A stretch of 64,000 nucleotides of DNA from Trichobilharzia szidati (GCA_944472155.2 OX235272.1:17468354-17532353); one strand, 5' to 3'; positions 39,175 to 50,944 are shown, numbered from the stretch's first letter. The notes: generated from the sequence alone by a model not told the origin. A program made the numbers and translations.

Positions 39175-40360
39175 TTCATGCTAAAACATACTACCAGATC
39201 TGTCTAGAATGGGACAACACAGATCCGACTTTGGCTATTTGTACCCTGTTGCTTAGAAACGATTTTGACCAGTTCAGTTATGGATTGCGAATTCCACATG
39301 AGTACAGATTCTTATGGAGAATACTGTGAGATACCACGTCAAATGCCCTAGATTTATCAAAGTAGAGAACAACGACTAGCTTACGAGCTTCGCAACTACT
39401 AATGATGCAGTTGAAAAAGTCGAAGTGGCAAGTAACGCAAGACCTATTCTTGAGAAATCTGTGTTGAGACCTTGTAACAAGATCTTCCCTAAGTAGATAG
39501 TCTGACAATTGATCTTTGACAAATTTCTCCATGATTCGCGAGACAACTAGAGCTATTTTTATAGGTCTGTAATTGCGAACGTTTACCTTATCACCAGATT
39601 TGTAGTGTGGAATTATGAAGCTAGTTCTCCACTCATTAGAGTTAGTGCCAGTGTCCATAGATATTGAGAAGAATTTAAGAAGTGTTAGGGGTATATCACA
39701 CCCACTGTTTTTGAAAATTATTGAAGCAAGGCCATCCGGTCCCATGCTAGTAGAAGGTCTAATGCTTTTATCTGCTTCTTCTTTTAATTGAATGGTGAAC
39801 ACTACGCTTCTGAGGGAAGAGCTTGTAATGGGGGCGGTTTCACCAGGCATGAGCGTTTCTAAACTAAAGTTTGCAAACCACGCACTGAAGAGTTCCCACA
39901 TGGCGGCAGGTTCATTTTAGTTTACTTTGTCGTGAAGTAACTAGGGTATTTCCCTCTTCGACCGCATTCGGTTGAGTGTTGTAAAATTATAAACTTTGGA
40001 GGCACTTTTAAGGGTACTTAACTCTCCGTCGAGGTCCTTTTGAGCGCGTAAGCGCTTGATAGATTCAAGAGACTCGCGGATTGGTTGCAGTAGTGATATA
40101 TCCCTAGTGGAATAGTACTGTTTCTTTAACTTCCTCAACTTATTGCGGTATGCCCTTGGAATGTATTCAGCTTGGTGCTTACTTAATTTCACTACCCTCT
40201 TAGGATCAACAATATCTAGACAAAGGATAACATTCTTATAAAATAGGGACACCACAGCCTCCATGGAGTCACTGGTAAGATAGTCATCCCACTGACAGAG
40301 TCGAATGAGTTCGTGGACTAGTCGCCAGTCTGTATGTTTGTAACTATGGCATATCATGCT
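39175..40360 (-). mobile_element. CR1-like LINE (family D-like), endonuclease-RT linker and RT 5' half
   Basis: 40357-39941 encodes RAYRNKLRKLKKQYYS and ESLESIKRLRAQKDLDG. 39901-39278 carries STSMGPDGLASIIF, WRTSFIIPHYKSGDK, NYRPIKIALVVSRIMEKF, SCVTCHFDFFNCI and VVLYFDKSRAFDVVSHSIL. It ends before the FADD box. One frame shift between the two frames. Confidence 0.75.
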
Positions 40361-40379
40361 CCCTGAATCTTGTTCGTTC

Positions 40380-42700
40380 CCCGTATTTAGTGTTGCACTA
40401 CAATATTTTGTGTTGCTGTCTGTAAATTGATTTTATTAATATATTCAGGCGAAGATTCCACTGCCAGCCACAACCACGAAACTAGATTGATTAGAAGAAA
40501 AGATGGGAAGTGAAGAGGATTTTATTTCCAATCGATCGGTTTCAAAAGCTTCGCACTCGTCTTTTAATTGAAAAAACAAATTCATAAAAGTGATTAAGTA
40601 GTTGTGGTTACGTCCTGAAACATATTTTCCATAATGTTAAGGGAAAATTTATAAGGGAATGAACAAGTTGCCATTCGCGATGGAGATATTGTGTTCACTG
40701 TAAGAAGTCCCATTCCTGTCATCAAAGAATGTTGTGATGAGGCTTTACTGGATTTGGATGTCAAGGTTGTTTTTGTGGCTATGGTTGTTGTTCTCATTGC
40801 TGCTGCCTGTCGTCTTTTCTCTCAGTCTAACTTTGTGTCAACCTCATTGTAGGGGATATCTTCATGTGATCAGTTGGTCATAATATTATTCTAGTCGGGT
40901 TAAACAAAATACATAACCCAGTTACCGTTAGAAAGGACCAATTATTTTTGTTAGCAATCAACAAATCTTTAACACTCCATCATAGCAGTTCCCTTGCCCC
41001 TGTTCCAATAAACTGCAGTGTTTGATGCAGCTGAAGTAGTGGAGTTAAACATATTGGCTTACGAAGAAATAATAATTGAAGCTGGATTGGAAGTCATTCC
41101 TTGGGCTCTCAATGCTCCCAAACTCGGTATTGTGATGAGTGGAGAAATGCTCAAAAGTGACAAAGCCGGATTGCATCTATTGAAGTCAGAGGCCTTTGTT
41201 ATAATGGTTACTAAAGTGTCTATCACTGCTATCGCAGTTTTTACATCCCCTTTTTCAAATTCTACGTTAGGTGTGTGTATACAAGTCAAATTGAGGATGA
41301 AGAACGTGTTTATAACGTCAATATCTGAAATCACAGCAAAATGTTACAAAATTATGTATGAAACTGAAAATAAGGTAATAAAAGTCTTGCTGCGGAAGTA
41401 GTGAAGCCTGGCAGTTTCTCAGTTAACATTTCATATTGTTTTATTCATAAATCATCTGGCCAACAAAGCTTACCAAGCTGGTGGGCAGTATTTTTAATTT
41501 CCCTTTATTTTGCCAGCATCCTGGTAAAGAAGGACGCGAAAAAAACTCAAGGGTTTTACTCAAAATTCAACTTAGAGACACAAGGAACACCAATTTACGA
41601 ATAACTTAGAAGTTCCGGTACACCTAGTTTCATTCGCCTCTACGAATTTCTTAATCTTCAGTTGACTTTTCATCATTTCTTCCTGGAATGTAGAATTTAT
41701 CTAGTTCTCATTGTTGTGTCGCTTGTCTCTCCTACAAGGTACCTTTTTTAAAATCCGAGAATCTAGGTGAGCTGTTTTAGATCTATCATATGTTAATCCC
41801 ACTCCTTGCATAATTCAGAGTCCTGTGCTGTGTAGCAGCCTCCATAGCCGTTTGTCACTGGAAGCATCCTCCCCCTAAAATTTATGAAATATATTTTTCT
41901 GTTTAGGTATTTTTTCCTCTTTACTTTAGGACAGTCTCTATAAGCCTTATGTACTACCAAATCCTCAGACCTATTTTGAAGCATTGTTCAGCCAGATTAA
42001 CCAGAAGGGAAAATGAGAATATCTATTTGCTTTCCTCTTGTCAGCGCTAGATATAGGGCACCTCTATAAGTTGGTCACTTTCAGTATGCTGAAAAAGTCT
42101 ACAAATATTGTCAGTATAATATACATTAATACTTCTGAAAGTTCTTCTATCAACGACCAAACGTCTTAGCCACGACAGGGATTGTTGCCTCCAACCAACA
42201 GGAGACTGGCTCAAATAAATAGGTCCATTGAATGTCTACTCAATGTTCACCATCAGTAACAACATTTAATTTTGTAAATGTTATTGTTTAAGCATGAATT
42301 GAAAGACGATTTGTCGTGAAAACTCCTTTATCAATTGTCTTTGTTCATTTAACATTCATATTTAAAATTTCATCATGCAGCTTTTGCACTGACCTTAGAA
42401 TCTACCACGCTTATCGCAACTAATATATTGCAGAGTTCTTATCATGACAACGACTTTCTTTCCTAAAATAAAGTACATTTAGGAGTATATATGAGGAAAA
42501 AGCAATTGATCTTCGCCAGCCGACAAATATTTCCTCGTGTTAGTGAACAGTGGCTTCACTATAAAAAACCCATGAATGTGTGGCCACGTACAACAGAATG
42601 TAGTTCTTAAAGTTAAAACCAAATATAATGAATTGAATAATTTCATCCGTGTTTTACTGTACCGATAGCTTGAACTACGAACGAATCGCAAAATAAAACA
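40380..42700. other. Repeat-poor region with unassigned open frames
   Basis: At 40640-40850 a plus frame reads EQVAIRDGDIVFTV and KECCDEALLDLDVKVV; at 41018-41401 another reads VFDAAEVVELNILAYEEIII, PWALNAPKLGIVMSGEMLK. The minus strand of the same stretches is also open (41334-41059: NVEFEKGDVKTAIAVIDTL). I recognise neither and cannot tell which strand, if any, is coding. 41600-42700 is AT-rich without assignable features. Confidence 0.3.
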
Positions 42701-42723
42701 TAGCGTTACATTTCAGCTTCAGA

Positions 42724-43536
42724 ATGAGTAACCGTGATGATCTGCTGTACCATGCTAAGATAGCTGAACAAGCTGCAAGATATTGCGGTAAATAAAAATA
42801 CCTCTGACTAATTTTAGATATGGTAAATGACATGGAAAAGATAGCACGTTTAACAAAGGATTTTACGGAAGAAGAGAGGAACTTGTTCTCGATTTCGCAC
42901 AAACAAATAGCTGGCCCACTTAGAACCGCCATCAAAGTCATAAGCGCAGCTGTTAAAAAAAGTGAAGCTGAAGGCTCGAGATTCGTGGATGTCGATAAAC
43001 TGTATTTGGACGAAGTAGAGAAGGAACTGAGAAATCTGTCACACAGGATGATACAACTCATAGAAAGTGGACTCACAAGACCTGAATCAGCTTCCGAACA
43101 AAAAATTTTCTTTCTAAAGCTGTAAGCATTCTCACACTATACTAACTGTGAACGCAGAAAAGCGGATTATTTCAGGTACTTAGCTGAGTTTGAGCAAGGT
43201 AACGATAAAAGCGACGCTGCAGAGTGCAGCCTAATAGCATACAAAGAGGCTTATGAACTTGCTGTCACACATCTTCAACCAACCCATCCGATTCGTTTAG
43301 GAGTTGCCTTGAATTTCGCAATTTTTTATTACGAGATCGTGAATTCAGCAGATCGTGCTTGTAAACTGGCAAAACAGGCATTTGACGATGCCATAGCAGA
43401 ACTGGACAACATATCTGAAGAAAGCTTTCGAGATTCATCTTTAGTTATGCAGCTGTTGAGAGACAATCTCGCACTATGGATAGCTGATATGCAAAAACGT
43501 AAGTTCATTAATGGAATAATGAGAACCTTACGTTAG
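42724..43536 (+). CDS. 14-3-3 protein, three exons, complete
   Basis: 14-3-3 proteins are dimeric adaptors that bind phosphoserine/threonine motifs. Exons 42724-42787, 42818-43121 and 43158-43536 join to 248 codons and a TAG stop. The introns are 30 nt (GTAAAT...TTTTAG) and 36 nt (GTAAGC...ACGCAG). N-terminus [20 protein letters not shown]; signature 2 region [35 protein letters not shown]. The phosphopeptide-binding positions K49, R56, R127 and Y128 (human zeta numbering) appear kept ([18 protein letters not shown]). The usual signature RNLLSVAYKNV.GARRASWR is changed to [20 protein letters not shown]. The C-terminus is short, without the usual acidic tail (ends [10 protein letters not shown]). 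A CAG acceptor at 42716, 8 nt before ATG, could receive a spliced leader. Confidence 0.92.
42788..42817 (+). other. 30-nt intron
   Basis: GT...AG boundaries, phase 1, splits the Asp codon in YC|DMVNDME. Without removing it the 14-3-3 frame stops at TAA. Confidence 0.9.
43122..43157 (+). other. 36-nt intron
   Basis: GTAAGC...CGCAG, phase 2; removal gives [16 protein letters not shown], the conserved 14-3-3 helix. Confidence 0.9.
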
Positions 43537-43539
43537 ATG

Positions 43540-44788
43540 AGAAAGATCCACGAGCATGAATGAATCAGTATACATTTCATTTGCAACTAAATGATTCAGA
43601 CAACGTATCAATACAGATATCTTAATTAAATGTATTTTTCTCTGTTTCCCCAAGACATTACAGACAAGTCTTCCAAACCTGTCTAACATACTAAGGCAAT
43701 AAGGTTACTTGCTTAAAACGTTCATCTTAGGGATAAAGCATATGTAATACGTTCACTTACAGTACAAATATATCATTCAACAGTTAGACAATGAAATATA
43801 CTTCCATGTCAGTTACACTTATCTTAAATTCAGAACAAGCGAAAGCATAACTTACGAGCGCGAATGAATGGGACGTTGTAAGTCAAATAGTTTAAAACAG
43901 AATCAGGTTTCTATATCAAGAATGAAGTATTACGACTAATAAAAACCATCAGAGTGCAAGGAACAAGTCCCCTTGAACATTTTTACACTCAAGATACCGT
44001 AAACTAGATGTGTAACATGGGTTACGACCTAATGACCAATCAAAGTACCCATCACAGTCCTACAGGAGGCCAGTCATGTCCCCAAATAGCTCGATGGTAA
44101 TGTCTTTGACTGCAGCACTGTGTGATGCAGGTCACATTCTCATAGGGGACATGTGTTCCTACTTGGTTGTAGATATGTCTTGCTAATGAGTGTTAACAAG
44201 CAAGCTCCGAGGATTTTCGCCGAATGCCTACACACATCTACCATAGATTCACAGTGTATCGTGATGATTAAACTAGTTTGGTGACCACAAAGCAAAACTT
44301 CATGACAATGGTTACTACCTAGTGAACAATCCTTTTATCACTCAAAAATCTTCTTAGGCTAAGAAAATCCAGTCACAATATTATTGCAGATGGCAAAAAA
44401 GAGAAAATCAAGCCACATATAATTTAAAACAATTTAATTGTGTTAAATATTAACAAATCGAATATATTAAAACACAAAAGTATATTTACAATTATTGCAT
44501 TTAGAGAGAAAAAAAAACAGTTAACTAAACAAGGATGTTTTCAGGTGTAAAAATTACCGATATTAATGAAAATAGTAACTATATGCTAACACTGCTAATA
44601 TATATATATATATATATATATAAAGTGAAGCTGTTGGTAAACTTTAGATAAAGTGATAATTTTTAAAGTCTATAAAAGACAGACTGAAAGCATACACAGA
44701 TAAGAGATCATATACCACTAAAACTCATTTACAAAACTTGTTACATAACATTTCCGAAACAAAAAAAATATTATATTCCTAAAAGATA
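43540..44788. other. Intergenic between convergent 14-3-3 and G-alpha genes
   Basis: 3' flanks of both genes. A tRNA-like SINE head lies at about 44085-44160 (AATAGCTCGATGGTAATGTCTTTGACTG). A (TA)12 microsatellite is at 44600-44623. No other gene seen. Confidence 0.5.
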
Positions 44789-44979
44789 TTAAAACAATCC
44801 ACAGTCCTTGAGATTATTTTTAATAATCACATCAGTAACTGCATCAAAAACAAACTGTATATTGCTTGTATCTGTTGCGCATGTAAAGTGAGAATAAACA
44901 TCTTTTGATTCGCTTCGAGTATTCAGATTTTCAAAACGTGTTCGAATGTATTCTGATGCTTCTTCATAATTATTTCCAC
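44789..44979 (-). CDS. G-protein alpha subunit (Gi type), last exon
   Basis: Acceptor TATTTTAAG, stop TAA at 44791-44789; 191 nt, phase 1 in. Encodes [19 protein letters not shown], then [19 protein letters not shown] and [21 protein letters not shown] is the guanine-ring contact (G5) and CGLF is the typical Gi/o C-terminus with the cysteine four from the end, which contacts receptors. The donor exon is at 57170-57323; frame joins as YTG-GNNYEE. Confidence 0.93.
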
Positions 44980-45129
44980 CTTAAAATAATTAGAAAAACT
45001 CTATTATTAATTACTTTCAAAAATAGAATAAACAAAATTGTAAAAAAAATGACATAAAAACCAAATCTAAAAGATAGTAATGCGGTGGTAAAACTTACAA
45101 TAGTTGTTAAATGGTTAGGAGCAGTGGGC

Positions 45130-45300
45130 AGAAAGCCTTGGATCTAGGTTTCTAGCTCGTTGATACTCTTTATCAGTTCGTATCTGCAATCTTTAAGAAA
45201 CTAATGTCCTTTCTGAGACTCGAATCTAGGCCACCTAGTGTTGCGTTCAAAGACATTACCAATGAGCTACTCACGCTTGCGTCTGACCTACTGTGTAACT
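45130..45300 (-). repeat. tRNA-like SINE head remnant
   Basis: The minus strand reads GTAGCTCATTGGTAATGTC...TAGATTCGAGTCTCAG, A- and B-box like, with AGTAACTGC-type flanks. Similar to 44085-44160. Confidence 0.45.
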
Positions 45301-45414
45301 GAAATGGATAGGCAGTAACTAATATCATCTGTCTAAGGTCAAATTGCGCAATAAAGAGTGTGTACGATAACGTCTTCCTAGTTAAGCATAGACACTAAGA
45401 AGGTGCTACTATGG

Positions 45415-46915
45415 AGAAAATTTAAAGCTCAGGTGGATGACTTTGATGTGGTTGTGTTCTCTGAGCTGGATAGTTAATTTGCGAAGCTTTCATCACCCTA
45501 CTAGGTGACATCTTCATTGCATACTTCAATTCGGTGAAGTGAGCTTTTAGATTTCTCCACGAGTTTATTAATCATCTCTCCCGGTGACCTTGGACGTGAC
45601 TGGTTGTTTTTGTGCGTTTTCACACCTTCTAGGCTACTTGTATTGGAACTGATTGTTTCTTTGACCCTTTGTGTGTGAGGTTTTTTTCTTATCCGTTGAT
45701 AAATTTTGTCTATCTCGATGTGTCTATTGATTGATGATTCACTGGAATGCCAAGCTTCTAAAAATTCTCTAGCATTTTTGTTGTTTCCTCTGTCTAATAT
45801 TTGAACATTGTCCCAATCGAATTGATGCCCGTGATTGTCTGTATGTAGTGATATGAGGGAGTGGATGTCATGTCTTTTGACGGTTAGCTTATGTCCGTGG
45901 ATACGAAGACGAAGGGGACGTCCACTTTGGCCAATGTAGTGTTTTTCGCAGTTGTTACAATTTATCTTGTAGATGATGTTGGTTTTATCTCCTTTCGCTG
46001 TTGAGTCTTTTGGTTGACATAGAACTGAGTGAAGTGATTTTGTTGGTTTGTGTGCGACGTCAATTCCTAAAGGTTTGACGAGTCTTGCAGTGATTTCTGA
46101 TATATCCTTTATATATGGCAAGGCGACTTTCTTTGTGCTTTCCTTGGGGATATATCTTTTGATGAAATTTCATGGATATCCATTTTTTTGGAAGACGTCC
46201 ATGAGATATCTCTTCAATTTTCCTTGAGGTAGGAGTGCTGCAATGAGTCCTGGTTGGCCCTCTTGAATAGTGTTTGTATGCAATTCCTTTTGTGTGTTAT
46301 TGGGTTGTTGCTGTTGTAATTCAGTATTTGATCTGTGTGAGTTGATTTTCTATAAACTTGGGTTTCTAATTCCCCTGTGGTTGTTCGCTTGACTAAGACG
46401 TCCAAAAATGGGATTTTGTTCTCGGATTCCTCTTCTCTTGTGAATTTGATGTCGTTGAAGATGTTGTTTATTAAGTTGTGAGTTTTATCTAACTCGTTTC
46501 TTTTGATTATTACAAATGTGTCGTCCACGTAACGTATCCAAATCTTGGGTTTGATCTTTGGTAGGATTATGTTTTCGAGCCTTTGCATCACTGCTTCTGC
46601 AATCAAACCTGATATTGGCGATCCCATGGGTGTTCCTTTGACTTGTTCATATATTTGGCCGTTGAATTGGAAGTACGTTGTTAGGCATAGGTTTATGCAT
46701 TCTATCCAGCTTGTGTGTTGCATTTTTGATTGTTGTGGGAGGTGTTCGTCGTTGCTGAGTAATTGTTCCATGGTCTCCTTTGCCAGTTTTCATAGATATA
46801 ATGCTGTGACGTCGAAGGATATCATTATTTCTTGTTCATCTATTTGGATGCCTTTGATTTTCTCTAGAAATTGGATAGCAGAGTTGATGGAGTATGGAGT
46901 TGTGATCACTCCATC
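45415..46915 (-). mobile_element. Penelope-like element (lineage 1): RT plus GIY-YIG nuclease
   Basis: The minus strand gives IMISFDVTALYL (RT motif A; a stop follows at about 46789), VKGTPMGSPISGLIAEAVM (motif B), WIRYVDDTFVI (motif C, YVDD kept), NKIPFLDVLVKR; then a frame shift near 46130-46210, and in 46121-45501 the nuclease IIYKINCNNCEKHYIGQSGR with HIEIDKIYQRIRK. The 3' end, GAAGCTTTC...CATCTTCA at 45482-45520, is the terminal hammerhead-like motif. It is 5'-truncated. It lies in the big G-alpha intron, same strand. Confidence 0.88.
45482..45520 (-). ncRNA. Hammerhead-like motif at PLE 3' end
   Basis: Minus strand ATGAAGA (first C of the core is A), T, stem GTCACC/GGTGAT, GAAA, GCTTC. 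Same layout as 12941-12982 and 14034-14080. Likely inactive. Confidence 0.4.
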
Positions 46916-47369
46916 AACAGGAAAAATAATGACCTGTGCACAAAAAGTAGAGGATATAGAAATGATTATACAACTGATAAAGATGATACAACGATAAATA
47001 AATAAACACTGTTCAGAGAAATTCCGATTCTTGAAGAGGGGTGAATTTGTGTTATCTTGAACTGATATCGACCCTTGTCACTACGAGTACCTGACTAATG
47101 ACTTCAGTCTGGCAATCGACAACCTTTGTTAATGGCTTCAACCTAAAACTCCTAACTTCACCGTTAAGGTTCATGGTTTATTTTGGCAATTTCTAAATTC
47201 TTCACAGTACTTATCGAGGATGCGTAACACGTATGTCAAACAACAAGCCATTGGAGATTGTGAACCGCATGTTACTATTTATTTATTTCAATTAAAACAC
47301 ACACTAGGTACGAAATAAACAATAAAACACATATGTGAATTAGAGAACAATGTCTAAAGTTTGAAATTA

Positions 47370-48290
47370 AACGTCCTGCTCCTGTGGAGCTGATTATATT
47401 GGACGTTGTAAGCGTACTCTTCGAAAACGTGTAGCTGAACACTATCCGGTTTGGTTAATGAAAGGCGAACGTAGAACTGCGAAGTCATCTATTTGTGATC
47501 ACCTGTTAGAGTCTGGTCATTCAGCCCCACGTGATTCATCCTTCAAAGTTATCTACATGGCAAAATCGAATCGCTCCAAAAGTTTACGTTTTCTTCACTT
47601 ATGCATAGCCGGAGCTTTAGCTATACATGAACAGAAAGCTAAATTATGTGTTCAAAAACGTTTTGCAAACCCCTTTTTTTTTTACCTTGGTCATAGTAAC
47701 GTTCTTTCTAGTTTTTACTTTATTTTATTCTACCACTTGAACTCTTTTCACTTCACTTCACATCTTTATTCTCATCGTAATCCTAATTTTTAAAATTTTT
47801 AGACAACACTTGACATTCTTAAAAATTTTTGATATCAATTCACTTATTAAACAATCTTTAATAATTTTGTAATTCATCCACTTCAACTCTACCCCTTATA
47901 ACATTTTAATTATCGTTATTCTTATCACATATATATATATATAGTATATTGACTGAGCAATTATTTAGTGCCACTTTTTTAATTTCCTTCACGTTCCCAG
48001 TGGAACATAGGGCTTCAAGCTAGTGCTACAGTTATTTACAGGATGGGGTTGCTAGCCTCATGCCCAACCTTTCCTCTTCACCATCATTATTTCTGGCTTA
48101 GCGAGGTAAAGGAGTGCGCCGGCCGGGGATCGAACCCCGGACCATGTGCATGGTTGGTGAGCGTCTTAACCACTATGCCACCGACGCACACTTAATGCCA
48201 CTTAATAACCTTTTTTCTGTAATATAAATACGACTGTACAGCTTGAAAATGAAGTCGTTGAAAAGAAATTTCTTCGCTGAACAAAAAAAA
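47370..48290 (+). mobile_element. Penelope-like element (lineage 2), GIY-YIG nuclease and 3' end
   Basis: SCGADYIGRCKRTLRKRVAEH, YPVWLMKGERRTAKSSICDH and FKVIYMAKSNRSKSLRFLHL, then CIAGALAIHEQKAKLCVQK match the copy at 2500-2870. The 3' end has CTGTACAGCTTGAAAATGAAGTCGTTGAAAAG and TTCGCTGAAC, as at 3340-3405. A SINE is inserted at 47977-48191. In G-alpha intron, opposite strand. Confidence 0.78.
47977..48191 (-). mobile_element. tRNA-headed SINE (family G) nested in PLE, 12-bp TSD
   Basis: On the minus strand: TGCGTCGGTGGCATAGTGGTTAAGAC head with B box GGTTCGATCCC, then the body and a T-rich end. TTAGTGCCACTT (47965-47976) and TTAATGCCACTT (48192-48203) flank it, one mismatch. Confidence 0.7.
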
Positions 48291-48984
48291 CTGTATTTAT
48301 ATTTAACAAAGAATTCCTAAAACCAGTCAGATAATGGCAACTAAAGTTTAGAAAATGTATTACATAATGTGAGGTGTAATCTTGGGGAGGATGACTAAAT
48401 GGGGATGAGAAAAAGGGGTAGAAGTTGAAATGACATAATAAGTATGAGAAATGACTAATCAATGTGAATAGACAAAATCTAATGGAAAGATGGTAGTGTT
48501 TGTGTATACATTCACTGACCTTAAAATGGCCAGAGTGACGCTCTTACCATAATTTTGCTTCACTTCATTATTTAGGTTAATTATTGCCATTTTTTTTACA
48601 ATCTCTCATTGATTTTATGAATTGTTTGTTAGATATAAAAATACGATTTTATAGCTCTTGAAAATGATTCATCGTCAAGAAAATTTAATTCGCTTTTTAC
48701 GTCTATTTTTTTTCTTATGACTCACAGTATGGGAATTACGCAATTCACTTAGTTGAAGTCAGAGTAGGCACTGACATTGAATCACATTAGCTCTTAAGAA
48801 CACCAATTATGGTTCATGTATTCAAATTCCAAATGTAATACATGAGCAAGTAACTCAATTTAAAAGCAGTTAACTAAATTTGTTGGTTAGTGTTGTGGTA
48901 ATGGATACTTTTTAATGATATTGAGAGTATTCATACTAGATGACGGGTTATGATGTCTAAAGATAGTGGCTTTAAGGAATTGCT

Positions 48985-49245
48985 AAGAAGAAGACATTGC
49001 GAAATGGTCGTGCTATGTCGTGAATTGGCAGAAGTTAGAATTCAAGGACCATTGGATCGGGTCCCAGTGGCTCAATGGTCTACGAGCTCGCCTTGTAACC
49101 AGAAGGTCCTGGGTTAAAACCCTGGCAGTGGAGAGATGCGTACTGCTGAAGAGTCCCAAACTAGGACGAAACAGCTGTCCAGTACTCCCAGCTGGTTTTC
49201 CAGTGGTTCTCTAACCGATGTCAGCTCATGATGAAATCCTCCATG
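48985..49245 (+). mobile_element. Hammerhead SINE (family F), plus copy
   Basis: GACATTGCGAAATGGTCGTGC body, tRNA-like head CCCAGTGGCTCAATGGTCTACGAGC, B box decayed (GGGTTAAAACC), ribozyme 49140-49185, tail GATGTCAGCTCATGATGAAATCC. Confidence 0.8.
49140..49185 (+). ncRNA. Hammerhead ribozyme, perfect stems
   Basis: Stem I GTACTG/CAGTAC, core CTGAAGA (49146-49152), stem II GTCC/GGAC, GAAA, stem III ACAGCTGT, predicted cleavage after 49179. All pairs are Watson-Crick. Confidence 0.87.
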
Positions 49246-49379
49246 CAATCAAACAAAATCCCTACAAAACCAATACTTGAAAATTGCTAAGAAATTGCTA
49301 TTGACTATTAAGAGAAGATAACGCATGAATTTCTCTGTTGAACTGGAGGTGCAGTGTTCGTTGGCTTAAGCAGTTGTTT

Positions 49380-49500
49380 TTTTTAACAGATGGATTCCGA
49401 GTTGCACTCTCACCCCACTATCTACTTCAGCCTGCGCAACTGGCTGCTATCACCAGGCATGACACATTAAGTGTGGCTTATAGCCTAGCTTATATGAATC
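49380..49500 (+). repeat. tRNA-like SINE remnant
   Basis: CTACTTCAGCCTGCGCAACT and GTGTGGCTTATAGCCTA match 24060-24140. Confidence 0.4.
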
Positions 49501-49770
49501 CTGTTTCGGATAATTGAGTACAAAAAGGTCGAACTGGTTATAGTAACTTATCAAGTCAGTCGGTCATTTGGAAGAAAACACCCTCAGAAACGTAATTTAG
49601 TATTATGCTTGAAAATGCAGCTCACGATAAACAATATATTTCATCTACTATCTCGTAGTTTCCTGTTTTGGTATGAACAGATTACTGCCATGCATTTAGT
49701 TTTGAGATTAAATTCTAATGTACTTCAATGTTTAATGAAACAATGTGCATCAGTTCAAGTTAACACATAT

Positions 49771-50926
49771 ATGTGTAAAACTTGGGCACTGTGGTAGTAA
49801 GTAATTCCATATTAGTTTGTTTATTAGATATATCACACAGTGAAACAGTATTATTTACTGGATGACACAGTTTCGAACAAAATTCATTGTTCATAATCAT
49901 TCCATCAATTGTAATCACACGACTTTGAAACTTGAGTTTTATAGTTTTCTTTGTTTTCTCCTATTTGTTGTCGTAGGCGTGGTAGTAGAATTTTCCAGAT
50001 ATCGGGGACAGGTGATGAATCATTCCTATTACATGTATTTGCAGTTGATTCGATAAACAAAGCTTCCGTTACCAATCTCTTCCTCCACCCTGATGACATT
50101 AGATTTTAAAACTGTCATCTTATCCCATCCTTTGTATGATGGTTGTGTGTAACTGCATGTAGTGCTATGTACAGCTGAACTATTCTCTAGATTTCTTATC
50201 TTATTCGGGTCAACTAATCTACATTTTGCTAAGTTTTTATGTTCAGCTAGTCTGACTGCCCCTGTTCTACTAGTTTGACCTATGTATTTGACCTGACAAT
50301 CATTGCAGGCAGGGTATTAGATAAACTAAATTGTTTTGTTTAATTGGCTCCACAGGATCCTTTAACCGACAAAGCTTGTTTCTAATTGAGTTTGTGGGTT
50401 TGAATGCCAGCCACTTTTATTCCTGCCTTGTTAAGAATTCTGCGTAAGGCTTCCTCGGAAGGGGCAGTCAGACTAGCTGAACATAAAAACTTAGCAAAAT
50501 CTAGATTAGTTGACCCGAATAAGATAGGAAATCTAGAGAATAGTTCAGCTATAGCAGTCACCACATGCAATTACACACAACCATCCATACAATAGGATGG
50601 GACAGGATGACAGTTTTAAAATCTAATGTCACGGAGTGGAGGGACAGATTGATAACAGAAGCTCTGTCTATCGAATCAACTGAAGAGAGTACGTGTAACA
50701 GGAATGATTCAACACCTGTCCACCCATATATCTGGAAAATTCTACTACCATGCCTACGACGACAAATAGGAGAAAACAAAGAAAACTATAAAACTCAAGT
50801 TTCAAAGTCGTGTGATTACAATTGATGGAATGATTATGAACAATAAATTTTGTTCGAAACTGTGTCATCCAGTAAATAATACTGTTTCACTTGTGTGATA
50901 TATCTAATAAACAAACTAATGTGGAA
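49771..50926. mobile_element. Penelope-like inverted-repeat insertion with perfect 15-bp TSD
   Basis: Left arm 49805-50267 and right arm 50464-50926 are inverted copies, about 90 percent alike by eye. Spacer 50268-50463 continues the left arm's GIY-YIG nuclease, which reads on the minus strand CNDCQVKYIGQTSRTGAVRL and AEHKNLAKCRLVD. CAAGTTAACACATAT stands on both sides (49756-49770; 50927-50941). The left arm has 34 nt more at its outer end (ATGTGTAAAACTTGGGCACTGTGG...). In the G-alpha intron. Confidence 0.85.
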
Positions 50927-50944
50927 CAAGTTAACACATATCAA

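Noticed and set aside
49862..50056. 64-codon frame that reappears at 50668-50868 as a possible conserved small protein
   Set aside because: Conservation comes from the inverted repeat arms; the real coding sense of that DNA is the opposite strand (Penelope-like nuclease).
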